From Pycnopodia helianthoides (Eukaryota; Echinodermata; Asteroidea; Forcipulatida; Asteriidae), in the NCBI GenBank assembly GCA_032158295.1, contig CM063258.1:4298001-4362000 (forward strand): a stretch of DNA of 64,000 nt, written 5' to 3'. The position numbers and the translations under genes are program-made. Below the pieces are notes generated by a model. It did not search any database, was not told the DNA's origin, and saw nothing but the letters and a program-made list of their open reading frames with translations. Shown here in pieces: positions 28,601 to 40,600 of the stretch. Position 1 is the stretch's first letter. Each line of letters opens with the position of its first letter.

Positions 28601-31600
28601 GCCGTCTTGGTTCAAGCACACCACAACTCGGGTCTCTATCCCGTTCCCGCAGCTCACCGAGCAGGCACCGTAGTCCCCTCGGACAGCCGAGTAGGTACTG
28701 ACCGGACAAGCCACCTGGGTGCAGTTCACCTGAGTGGCCAAGGGTTGCTAGGTTGGCGTCTTCACATATGGAGTTGGCAACGACACGATTCTCCTGGTTG
28801 ACGCAGTAGATCTGGCGTGTTTGGACACCAGTTCCACAAGTCACAGAGCACTGAAAGGAAATGACAAATTACACAATTTAATAACAACAACAAAAATCTT
28901 CCGTCTTGGAAAGGAATTATTATCAACTTTTAACAGTTTGTGCATGAAGAGCAAAAGACTAAAGCTCAAAAAACATCAGGAAACAGGGCTCAAAATTTCA
29001 AGAAAATCTCCACTGGACCTCAGGGAACTTGTAGTCTCGGTTTTAAGACACTCCATTTGTGTCGTCTCGAAAACATTTGGTCAGGAAAACATAACCGCTA
29101 TTCGCTTCATGTTTAATTTGTATTGTATCTATGTCTCTTTTTGGATGAAAGTGTCACGATCAATACAGTTATATAATGCTTCTATTCAATGCTGTCCCCA
29201 ATTAGCTCCACGCAAGAGGGTGCGGGAGATAGCGTTACAGGAATAATACAACCCTCTAGCTGTGACAAGGTTTTGTTCGTGACTACAGCGCTGTGATCTC
29301 TTGTAACAGCACTAGGCCTGGGCAGATTATTCCGATATCCGGTTATTAGCGGATACCTTTTGCTAACGAAACCGCGGATACCATAAACCCAAATTAATCA
29401 ACCACTTTGTCTACTTGATGCGATATCTTTAACATAATATGGTTAGAAAAACTACATTATAAGCCCTAATACTAAGCGTTATTTGATTAGCAAAAGAAGT
29501 GCCGGGTTTTTAGCACATTGAATCTCCGCTACAATCTGTTTGTACTTAATGAATTCTTGGCACTTTATATGTGATTTGCAACTCACCCCGCTAAGCTGTC
29601 CTGCAATGTAGCGGATACTGTCCTCACAGGCGACGTTAACACTGCATGCCGTGACGGTGGGAGGCTTGAGTAGACCGGCATTGGTACATTCAACATCATC
29701 AACGATGACTCCCAGGTTGTTACGGCAAGTCACAGTTCGGGTTTGCTGTCCCGAGCCACAAGTAACTGAGCACTGTCAACAAAAAGTTCAGATAACCCTA
29801 ATCAATTTTTAGGAAAAATCTACTCAGAAATTAAATCAAAAATCAATTATCTCAGATCATGGGTCATACGGCCAACCTCGGGTAGGCAACGGAGGTCAGG
29901 GTCGATCAAACATTTTTCGGAGAGTTTTAACCCACCTGTCCAAACTCTCCCAAGAAATAGCTGGCAGAGGTCGGGCACGTCACGCCGGTGTTGCAGTTCT
30001 GAGTGGAGGCGGGCCTCTCATCGGCGTTACAGAGTGACTCGGAGACCGAGGTGAGGTCGGTGGCATCCCGACAGATGATCGTTCTCACTTGGAAGCCTAC
30101 ACCACACGTGACTGAGCACTGGCCAACCGCTGTCACCACAAAGGAGTACCTGTAGACAAGAAAATAAAAAAATACAATCCGGATATCAACTTGATCTTTT
30201 CGTCAATGGCGTCTTCGTTAGTTATACTGGGTTCGACTCAGAAGAAGAGAAGAAGAAAAAAACGGAAAAAATCCTGAAAAATGGTTGCGGTTCTGACCGA
30301 AGAAACAATTTTTTTTTTACCGCACAAAATCAGCAATGATAGGGTTTGGTTATTTCTTCCTCACTTGGTAGTAACTTTGCAGTTTTTATGCATGGAAATT
30401 CATATGCCAACATAGATCTATGGAGAAAAAAAACTTGAAATCATGAACAATTTTTAAGTGGTGATGGCCTCAAACAAGACACATTGTCAGCATGTGCCGA
30501 CATATTTTAGAACTTCCATTGTCTCAACCACATTGTATACATCGGTCAGCTCATATGCCATAAGATCGTAAGCTGGACCATGCTGCACGTCCTAGAGGGG
30601 GTGTCAATCAATATAGGACAGTGGTTGGATTAGAAAGGGCAGGACAAAACTTTTGTCAAATGTGTCAATGGTAGATGAACCAAACTCCACAAATTAATTA
30701 ATTAAGCAAACAAATCAGCTGAAACATACCCATGCAATAGCTTGGTATGTAAACAAGACTCAGATAAACAAAAATCGTTGAAAAAATGCAAAACAAACCC
30801 TTTTAACCTACAGAATAAGCTTGGAGGCATGTGCTGACAACATATCACAGTTACGTTTGTCCCAATTAGGTGCCGCATTTGAGGGTTTAATAGCCAATAG
30901 GTGAACAAGCATCAAAGGGTGGGCAAACGCTAAAGGGTAGACAGGGGAGGCCAAAACAACTTGTATTTACACCAACTCATTTCGATCACTACGCAGTTTG
31001 CAACAGTTATTTCCCCTTTTAGGAAAAATTCCCGATAAACCACAAACCCTGTAGTGATGTTACATTATTTTCTCAGCAACTTCAAACAAACTGAGCCCTA
31101 CCTGCATGCATTGTCTTCACAAGGCTGAGTAGCTGCTGGGATGTTGGCGGGACAGCGGGACAGGTCCGTCACCCTCTTCGTTGTGCCGTCGTCGTGTTGC
31201 TCAACGCAGAGTACCGAGCGGGTCGCTATGCAGGTTGACGCGTCACAGACGAAGCTACTGGTCAACCAACTGCACATAAAGGAAATACATCGATTAATCA
31301 TTAATCGCGATTTAATCAAGTGAGAATGAGAGCTGGAATGAAGTCTCCTCAGGTGTGTGTGAGGGGTTCCCACCCATTGAAACCCGAGGAATCAGGTGTT
31401 TTGACAGAGGAATCACGTGTTTTGACAGAAGAATCTAGGTTTTGACTGAGGACTAGTGTTTTGACTGAGGGACCTAGGTGTTTTGAGGGGACCTGAGGGG
31501 ACCTAGGTGTTTCGACTGAGGGACCTAGGTGTTTCGACTGAGGGACCTAGGTTCGACTGGGGACTAGTTTTCGACTGAGGGACCTAGGTGTTTCGACTGA

Positions 31601-34600
31601 GGGACCTAGGTGTTTCGACTGAGGGACCTAGGTGTTTCGACTGAGGGACCTAGGTGTTTCGACTGAGGGACCTAGGTGTTTCGACTGAGGGACCTAGGTG
31701 TTTCGACTGAGGGACCTAGGTGTTTCGACTGAGGGACCTAGGTGTTTCGACTGAGGGACCTAGGTGTTTCGACTGAGGGACCTAGGTGTTTCGACTGAGG
31801 GACCTAGGTGTTTCGACTGAGGGACCTAGGTGTTTTACGAGGACTGGACGAGGAACCAGGTGTTTTAGACAGAGGAATGATCCTAGGTGGTTTTGACAGA
31901 GGGATCTAGGTGGTTTAACAGAGGGATCTAGGTGGTTTGACAGAGGGATCTAGGTTATTGACACAGCAAGGCTTCCTGGCTTCGCTTTCCAGTTACAAAA
32001 ACACTAGGGATATTTCGGTAAGTAGGATTTGAAACTTTGCCTGGTGGGAGTACAATCAAGTGAGGTTTGCTGCGATACCGTGTACATAAATCTCTTGTGA
32101 GTAGTGGTAGTTCGGGAAAAATCGATGGTTTGACAACTCGGCGTTTCCATCAGTGTGCTCTGATCGTCTTCAGGAGAAAGAGCATACCGATCAGAGCACA
32201 TGATCGAAACGCCGAGTTGTCGAACCACCAGCTGTTCTCAGAGATTTATGCACATGGTGTCACCGCAAACCTCACTTGATTGCACTAGGGGTACTAAAAA
32301 AGGGAGACTTTGACAAAATTCTGCAAAAGCATCAAATAAAATACAACTAGATACTTACAACGGAATGCATTCTCCACCGTTGCAAACCAAAGTGCTGTAG
32401 ACTTTCAAGCATTCTCCTTGGATACAAATCTACAACAAATGGAGAGGGCAAGAAAATGAAATTAATTGGCTTATCCGGAACCCTTACACAAGGAAAAAGA
32501 ATGAAGGAATGAATTGATGGATTGAAGGCCTGGAATTTCAGCTATGACAGGGGATGGCCATTTTTATTCTCCGTAATCTCCGTGTAAATCCAGGCCTGGG
32601 ATTGTTACGGACAGAATCTCAATCAACTTGGTATCTGACAAAGCTAGTAATAACCACCAAGCTGCAGGTTTGTGTCCAGTTACTTTTTTTGCCTCAAAAC
32701 CGAGCAAGTCCAGTGAATATACCAAACACATGTTTTAAGATTTATATAAGCTTTTCGAGTTCAAACCTTTCTGCAGCAAGGAACGACCACACAAGGAAAA
32801 GAAAAATATACAATGTCTTCTGGAAAACATGTCTGCGGTCCAGTTGAAATTCCGAGGTGCAAGACCTTTGACCAAATGTTGTTGTTTTTTTTTTTTTAAA
32901 TTGAGCCATCTTGAAGAATCTTACATCTCTTTTGGTTCCGCAGCGTGTTCCATCAAGCGGTGGACTCTGGGTGGACTCTGGTGCTCCCTTGCCAGTCTTA
33001 CACAAAAGAGCTTTGCAAATCTCCTGTAAACACAAACAGCAATAGGTTACAGAAATATTTTCAAAAAAACTAACAGTTCTAAATCTTCCACAGATGCAAA
33101 CGGCCATCAGATTTAGAGAAATCTCCTTCCCCCAGGACAAAAGAATCTTTGTCAGTAACGACGGGTCTTCTTGCATTCTGCCAGGCACTTGTGAAATTCC
33201 CAGTGTAAGGCAGTGGATGAATCTATCAATTTAACAAACCGAAGAGTTTACTTGGGTTAACTCTAGCTGGCAAATCAGGGCATCCTTTGTAATACCCGTT
33301 GATGATTTGAGCGCCCAGTTTAACCTGCTTGCAAAGTGTTCAAAGGGATCACTTAGGAGGCCATGTTTTTTTTTTTAAATCCTGGTGAAATTTTCAGATT
33401 GATTGACTAATGCGTAAAGGTGTCAAAAGTTTATTTGGTTTTAACTTACAGGTTTATTCAGGACCTCGGATGCAACCAGGCTGTTCTTGTTGAATGTCAT
33501 GGCACACTGCTGGCTAGCATTGTAGTGGAATCCAGGCATGGGGATGGAAGATGGTGTGCGTTGGCTCAGTGTCTTTGGCTTATCCTTCAAGCACTTGGAT
33601 TCAGAACGGCTGTAGAAGTAAATTGACAAAGATCAGACCCGGTGTATATGTTTTGCAAACTCAAGCCGGATTTCAGATTATTGGGCAGTACTAAACCTAC
33701 CAATACTAACTTAAATGTACCCAGTATAACAACTTATCCTTCAAGCACTTGGATTCAGGACAGCTGTAAAAGTAAATTCACAAAGATCAGACTCCATTTA
33801 TGTTTGCAAACTCAAGTCAGATTTCAGATTACTGGAGCAGAACTAAACAAACCAGTCCTAACTCAAATGTACCTATCCTAACTATTTCTGACAAAAAATT
33901 GAAACAGTCTACAGACCACTTTTAAAATAGCAGTCAACATCGATCTATTTCTTTTTTCTTTAGATCCTCAATCTCTTTTAAGTAAAAGATTTGCAGATGG
34001 ATGCAAACCATAAACTGTCTTGCAAAGCTTCAAATCTTACTCTTGAAAATAACCTTACGACAAGAACTTACCTTAGGAAGTCAAGGAGATCATTTCTGCT
34101 ACACTCTGACCATTGGAAGGCCTCGGGTCCAGTGGAGTGGACGGTAGCCATGATGTTCTTCTTGTTGACGCAATCGCTCAAGCCACCATCGTGATACATA
34201 CCAAGACTATTAAACAAGAGCATACAAAAGGTCAATTAGGTATTGGTATGCTTGCTATCAAGGTGAATGGTATTTTAATGATTTATTTTAATAATATGTC
34301 AATTTGTTCCGTAGAACATAGAGTTTTAAAACAATTTTTGTGGTCTTTTTGTGTAACTATTAATGCTTTAATTTGTCTTTAATATAACAAATTTTACTGC
34401 AACTTACATGTATATTTTTTTAGAGCCAACCTGATGATATAGTTAGTTGAAGAATATAATATAACAAAAGTAAAGATAATTGCTTGCGTATTACTAAAAT
34501 AATACTGTTTTATTCATCAATTTCAGGGATTGTTTAAAGTTTGTTTCTTGAGTTACCTGTGTCCAATCTCATGAGTAAGGGTAAAGATCAAGCCACTTGG

Positions 34601-37600
34601 TCCATGGTCTTGTCCAATCACACAACGTCTCTTAGGATCACAGGCTCCACCAACATCCTTAGCTTTACCCATGACCTGGTGGCTGCCTGCCGATACCAAG
34701 TCCCGTCTGTCAAACGTCGAGAGAAAAAACGTTATTAATAAGGCAGTGGATATTCAGCCAGCATAGGCTTTGTTTTTTAGGACATGATAGATAAAAGCTT
34801 TCTTCTGTATACGATAGTAATAAATGATATATAAAATAAAGCCAGAATGGCACTGATCATTCACAATCACAGTGACTGTTATTTGGGGCGTATTACCATG
34901 AAAAATGTTATTGTAATGTTAGTGTCTGATTCAAGTGATTGTCGACAGATTTTTGTTTACATAAAAGTGACATTAAAACAAGCTTGCACATAATAGCCAC
35001 AAGTGTGTTGTGTAGGCAAGTGAATGTTGGAGTAAATTTTAGAAAAATCATCACACCTCCTGAATAGGGCCAAGAAGTGTTCAGAGCAGTCAGTGACAGA
35101 CAAATTAAATATATGGACTTTAATAGATTAGTAAGTTAAGTATCTACAGATTAACGCCCAAGGAAAAATGAAAGGATGTAGTCAATTTTATTTACAATAA
35201 ATAATAATAGCACAAATGGTTGTAATAGCATAACTGGTCAACACTTTGTTGTGCACAAGTTGGAAGTATTTTACTCTAGTCCAGTTTTACCTTGTAATTA
35301 GGATCGAAATGTCAGATTTGCCGCCCATTTGCCAAGAGCAGAAATTGTCCAGAGACTTATCGAGATTCTCAGATAGTTGCAGGTCATCCTGAAAAATTAA
35401 AAAACACAAATATTATCAAACTTATTGTCCTAAATGTAAAAAAAATTGTTATTTCGAAAACCCCGGCTTGTCAGTCACCGCAATTAATAACAGCGCCCTC
35501 AATAGGTTTAAATTGTTTAAGTCAAATAGAGTGTACGGTGCACTGACATTGCCATGTAAAAAAGGCGATCTATCTTTACCTGTGGTGACTGGATGATTTT
35601 GATTTCAGTGATGCGGAGATTGACTTGGACACCAAGACTAGGATCCTTCAGCATACCTGCAACCTACGAAAACAAACATCAAAACACAAAATCATTTTAA
35701 AATAGCACCAACAATTTTTTTTTAAATAAATTTGCTTCATCTTTGCTCGGAATAAAATCGACTTGAACATTGCCTAGAGTTACATTAAGTATCTGTACCC
35801 TTTTTAGTTAACCTACCTACGTACAAAAAGACCAATGAAACTCATTGTTTAAAACAAACAAACTTTCTGACCAATCACAGACAACGTTCCATGTATACCT
35901 GGTTCATGATGGTGAGGATGTACCCTTCGGTATCGGCTCCATAAGTTTTGAACATCATGTCGTCTGCAACCACCGAAGCTTCGACGTAAATCGGCTCTTC
36001 GATTGTTGACCTTCTCTGCCTCTCGTTTGAAGCTTTTCCTTCGGCTACAAACAAAAGGTATGTTGATGTGACATTCAAAGGAACATTACAGAATTGGTTT
36101 TTGCTAACAAAACAGTTGCTGGCAGTGTAAGCATTTTATGTAATTCACCATATACATAAACTGACAAACCTGTAGAAGTTTGAGATCGATCGGCCATCTT
36201 GGTCGCGAGAAAATAGTGAAAACACCGATTACACATTTGCATGAAATCATATAGATTCAACAAATGAATAAAACGCTCACTGAGCGATAAACTCCAATCG
36301 GAAAATTCATTTCTCATCAAATATGGCATTTCAGACAGAAATATTTCAAGGGATGTTTTCTACTATCTCATCATTAGACCGTGTAAGTTTTATGTAAATC
36401 TGTGATCAAAAAGTACATTTTACAAGTTTTTTTCTTACCAATTCTGTAATGTCCCTTTAAAGGCGGTGGATACTTTTGGTACTTAATAAATAAATTACCA
36501 CAAACAACCTTACTTGGTAAGGAGTACATGAGAGCCGCGGATATTATCAAACATCGTGAGAAACGACTCCTTATGAAGTAATGTAGTTTTTGAGAAACAG
36601 GTAATTTCTCGCTAAAATATTTGAGAAAGGCTTCAGGGCTTCAAAAGCACACAATTCTATGTTTTTTCTTTCATCATTTTCTTGTAACTTTGATGACCAA
36701 TTGAGCCCAAGTTTTCACAGGTGTGTTATCTTATGCATAGGATACACCAAGTGAGGATACTAGTCTTTGACAATTACCAAAAGTATACACTACCTTTAAA
36801 TGTAAATTCATAAATTTTCCACCGTTTTGGTAATTGTCTGCTTTGTTGTTATGGCTTTTGTGCATTTCGGTGGTATCAGTTTATATTTTCCTTAGGAGTC
36901 ATTCACATGTAAATTTGCATTACAATTTTAATAGTGTAAAATTTGTATTATTGATATATGACTTTTTTTCAGGAAGCTTCCAGGTTACATTTTAAAAGTA
37001 ATTTTTCTCCTGTCTTTAATGACTCTAGACACAGATTCTGTATTGAATATGTCAGAAGTAAATTGCTAATTTTTTTTTTTTTTTTTTTTTGGATCAACCA
37101 AAATTATTTATATTCGCCATATAAAAGGTATAATTTACAAATAAGTTTTTTATTTTATATACAATTTTACTGCATACACACTTTTGGGTGTCATTTGGCT
37201 TACCTTGCATGTCACAAGCCTCGGTATTGACGGTTCGTCTCAGCACCATGTGCGTGTTTTTCACGATTGGCTCATCAACTGTTTTGTCGAGCACATCTAC
37301 CTTGGGGTCTTCCACCGCAGTGGCCAGGAGCTCCTGGTGCTTTGGCAGGAGAGGTTGAATGTGGAACACGGCTTCCTTCGTCTTAATTGTTGCCTCAATC
37401 TAAAGAAGTAAAAATGAAAGTCAATGGATAATTTAATACAAAATTCAATTCTGATTTTTTTTTTGGGGGGGGGCAAAAAGTACCTATAGGTTCTGCTTCC
37501 ATGTGCACACAAATTGCAAGATTTGTTCAGTAAGGCTAATATTTTGGGAATAAAACTTAATGTTTCGCATCTACTGGCATGTCAAGTCATTTAATTCAAT

Positions 37601-40600
37601 ATGTTTTAAATATCATTCTTTCAATGACATCATTATTTGGTTTAACAAAAATCTAAATAGAGTTGAAACTTTGTGTACCTGGCATGTCAAGTCATTTAAC
37701 TTCAATCATGGTTTTTTAAACTATCATTCATTTTCAATGACAAGTCATTATTTGGTTTTAACAAAAATCTAAATAGAGTTGGAAACTTTGTGTACCTGGC
37801 ATGTCAAGTCATTTAACTTCAATCATGGTTTTTTAAACTATCATTCATTTTCAATGACAAGTCATTATTTGGTTTTAACAAAAATCTAAATAGAGTTGGA
37901 AACTTTGTGTACCTTATCCCCGCAAATGCTGGCAGAGACTTGGGATTGGTCATGTTTCTTTGACGTGCCCTCGTACAGATCGCAATCGTTGCTGATCTGG
38001 CTCAATTCAACCTTGCCGTCTTGCCCCACCTTATGTAGGACAGTTGCCGCGTCGGTGAGACCTTTCTTGCCCTCGAGATGGAGGTTGAAATCCTGTCCGA
38101 AGGCTTCGAAGGATGCACGGTGTTCGCCAGGGGTAGTTCGCCTCCATCGGCTCGGTGAGACCAGCTCGAAATCTTGCACTGAAAGGAAAGGCCAATATGC
38201 ATGAATCTAGTGGTGTGGAAGATGTTATTATAAAGCGCGGCAGGTCTTTCAACCACATCAAGGTAACCTGAACAAAAACCAATAGAATGGAGGACACTAG
38301 ACATTTTTTTCTTTATGTTTAAGAAAAAGCAAGGTCATTTCGTTGAATGCAATAGGACAATACACCCAGTGAACTTAGAGAAATCAACGCATCTGTGGCA
38401 CATGTGTTAACATCGGGCAACACTGAATGTGTTGCATTCAAATAACTTTTACATGCATTTATTATTGGACAATATTTTTCCATATTGTTATGTAAAAAGT
38501 ATAGCATCAAAAGTTGTGATTTTGGTCAAGAGGATTGGTGGAACATGATCTTTTGACCTTTACCTTCCGTTTGGCCGAAATAATAAAGACGATCCTCCGA
38601 GCTCAGCTCGATGTTCTGGGGAGAAAGAAGACGGAGAAAAACTTATCAAATACAATTGTATATATGAAAAGAAGAATTGTTGTACATGTTAAACTTGCTT
38701 GTTGAGTTATGGGATTAACATGCTAACTTTAAACATAGCGCAAGGTCTTCGCAGCGCAAATTGATTTTACACAACACAATGCAGCTTTTATTAAAAACAA
38801 ATCGAGTATTTCTATGTTTGTCAATAAAAGCAAGACTAGAAAATTCAACCCAAGCTGTTTAAATTTTCTAAGTTAATTCTTCTCTTAATACCTTGCCAAT
38901 TGAATAACTTAATAGAATATGAATAACTTTAAATGTTTTTCTTTTTGCAAAAAAAAAACACCTCATCAAATTTAGAAAAATCGACCCAGTTGATTGAATT
39001 TTTTCCGTGACGTGATTTCCTCTTAGAATTAACTCCAGCCACAAGCCGGTTGCCTTTTCTTATTGCCTTGCCAAAGAAATTTCCGCTGGCGTGATTCGTT
39101 TACACAACAGGGATTAACATAAGGGAGGTATTTGTAGTGAGCTAACAATAGAAACCAAAGACTGTCACGGCCTGGTGTAGTGTAAGGTGGGGCCATATAA
39201 AAAAGCCAAGCCACAATGAACCCCAGCGTGCCAGCAGTCAGCCTGGCTACAATGTTGATTAAACAGGTATACTTTCTACAACTGTGGTGGAAACTTGCGG
39301 CCAAGATTCAAGCTCAATTGAGATTTACGAACAGCCATGGTTCAACTTTTAAAAAGTTATCAACTTGCTGATGTGCTTAAAAACCAACCAATAAGGATAC
39401 CAATGAAAAACACAATAAGACGTAATACTTATATGACGGTGAATAAACTAATCTGCATGATTGTAGTTAATCGAGTTAATAGTTGACCGAGAGTAAACCA
39501 GATTATATGTTAATTTGCATGTGAATAGCCCGTTGCACATTCTCATGCCGGTTCATTATCACTATTGCAATGAACTAGTACCATGTTAGGCCAAATAAAA
39601 AAAAATACCAGTTGATCGTCCCCTCCCTCATCCTTTTTTGAGGCCGCATCCCTTTTTTATTTTTTTTATTTTACTTTTATTTTCTCAAAAAGACAAATTT
39701 TCTGTGTACTTTTCATTGAACCTAATCTTTTAGAACTTGTAACTTCAGAAAGTAAGTGGTGATGTTAAACTGAAGAATAGGTGGCCAGTTTGAATTAAAA
39801 TGCTTGGCGGCCACCTTCGAAAGAAATAAAAAATATAAATAAAAAGGCCCTAATCCTCCTCTTTTTGAAAAACCTGGACGATCAACTGGTTTTCTTTTTA
39901 ACTTGGCCCTATAGACCTAATCAAAACTTCTACATGGAAAGCTGTATAACTATATAAGACTTTCCTCGAGGGGAAAAAAATTGGAGAAGCCATACATTTG
40001 TGAACCTCCACTTTTTTCCCTTCCCTCCATTATATATTATAATCTGGGAAGATTGTATACAATCATAATGATCGTTGTAAATGAAACTGTTGATTGTGAC
40101 TACGTTGAAAATGTTGCAGTTTTTTACAGAGACATACATGTTGTAATCGAATTTGTAAAACAAGAAAATTCACATTTTTGTTTCTGTTCTCCAGCATATT
40201 GATTGAACCGTGTCATAGATTTCTTCCCTATACCGTTTCTAAAAGTTTTAACGAAATTACACAGTGGCTGTAAACTGATAAGGACAACAGTTGCCTCGAT
40301 AATCCAATTGAATTACTCTTGGTCATTGGTTTGAGGGAATCAAAACTCCTGCTCTCACAGTGAGCCCGACAAGTCACACTTTAAGCCAATGGTAAAGACG
40401 ACCATCGAACCTGTACATTCTTGGGCAGCGGCGACCAAATACCCTTCGTTTTTTAGGAGATTTCGGAAGCTTATGCACAAGCCATGCAAACAATGGCTCT
40501 GCAAAGAGAGGCTTACATAACGCCTGAAATGCGCATTGTTAACGGGAATTTCTCGAGGGGTTTGACTTGCTATAATAGGGGGATAGATAGGTCACGAAGA

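Noticed and set aside
31381..31957. CRISPR-like array
   Set aside because: Head-to-tail 22-base units with no spacers, in a eukaryotic intron; it is a minisatellite.
32742..33188. Open frame of 148 codons on the minus strand as a gene
   Set aside because: It is exon 11 read through its introns; only 33023-32925 is coding.
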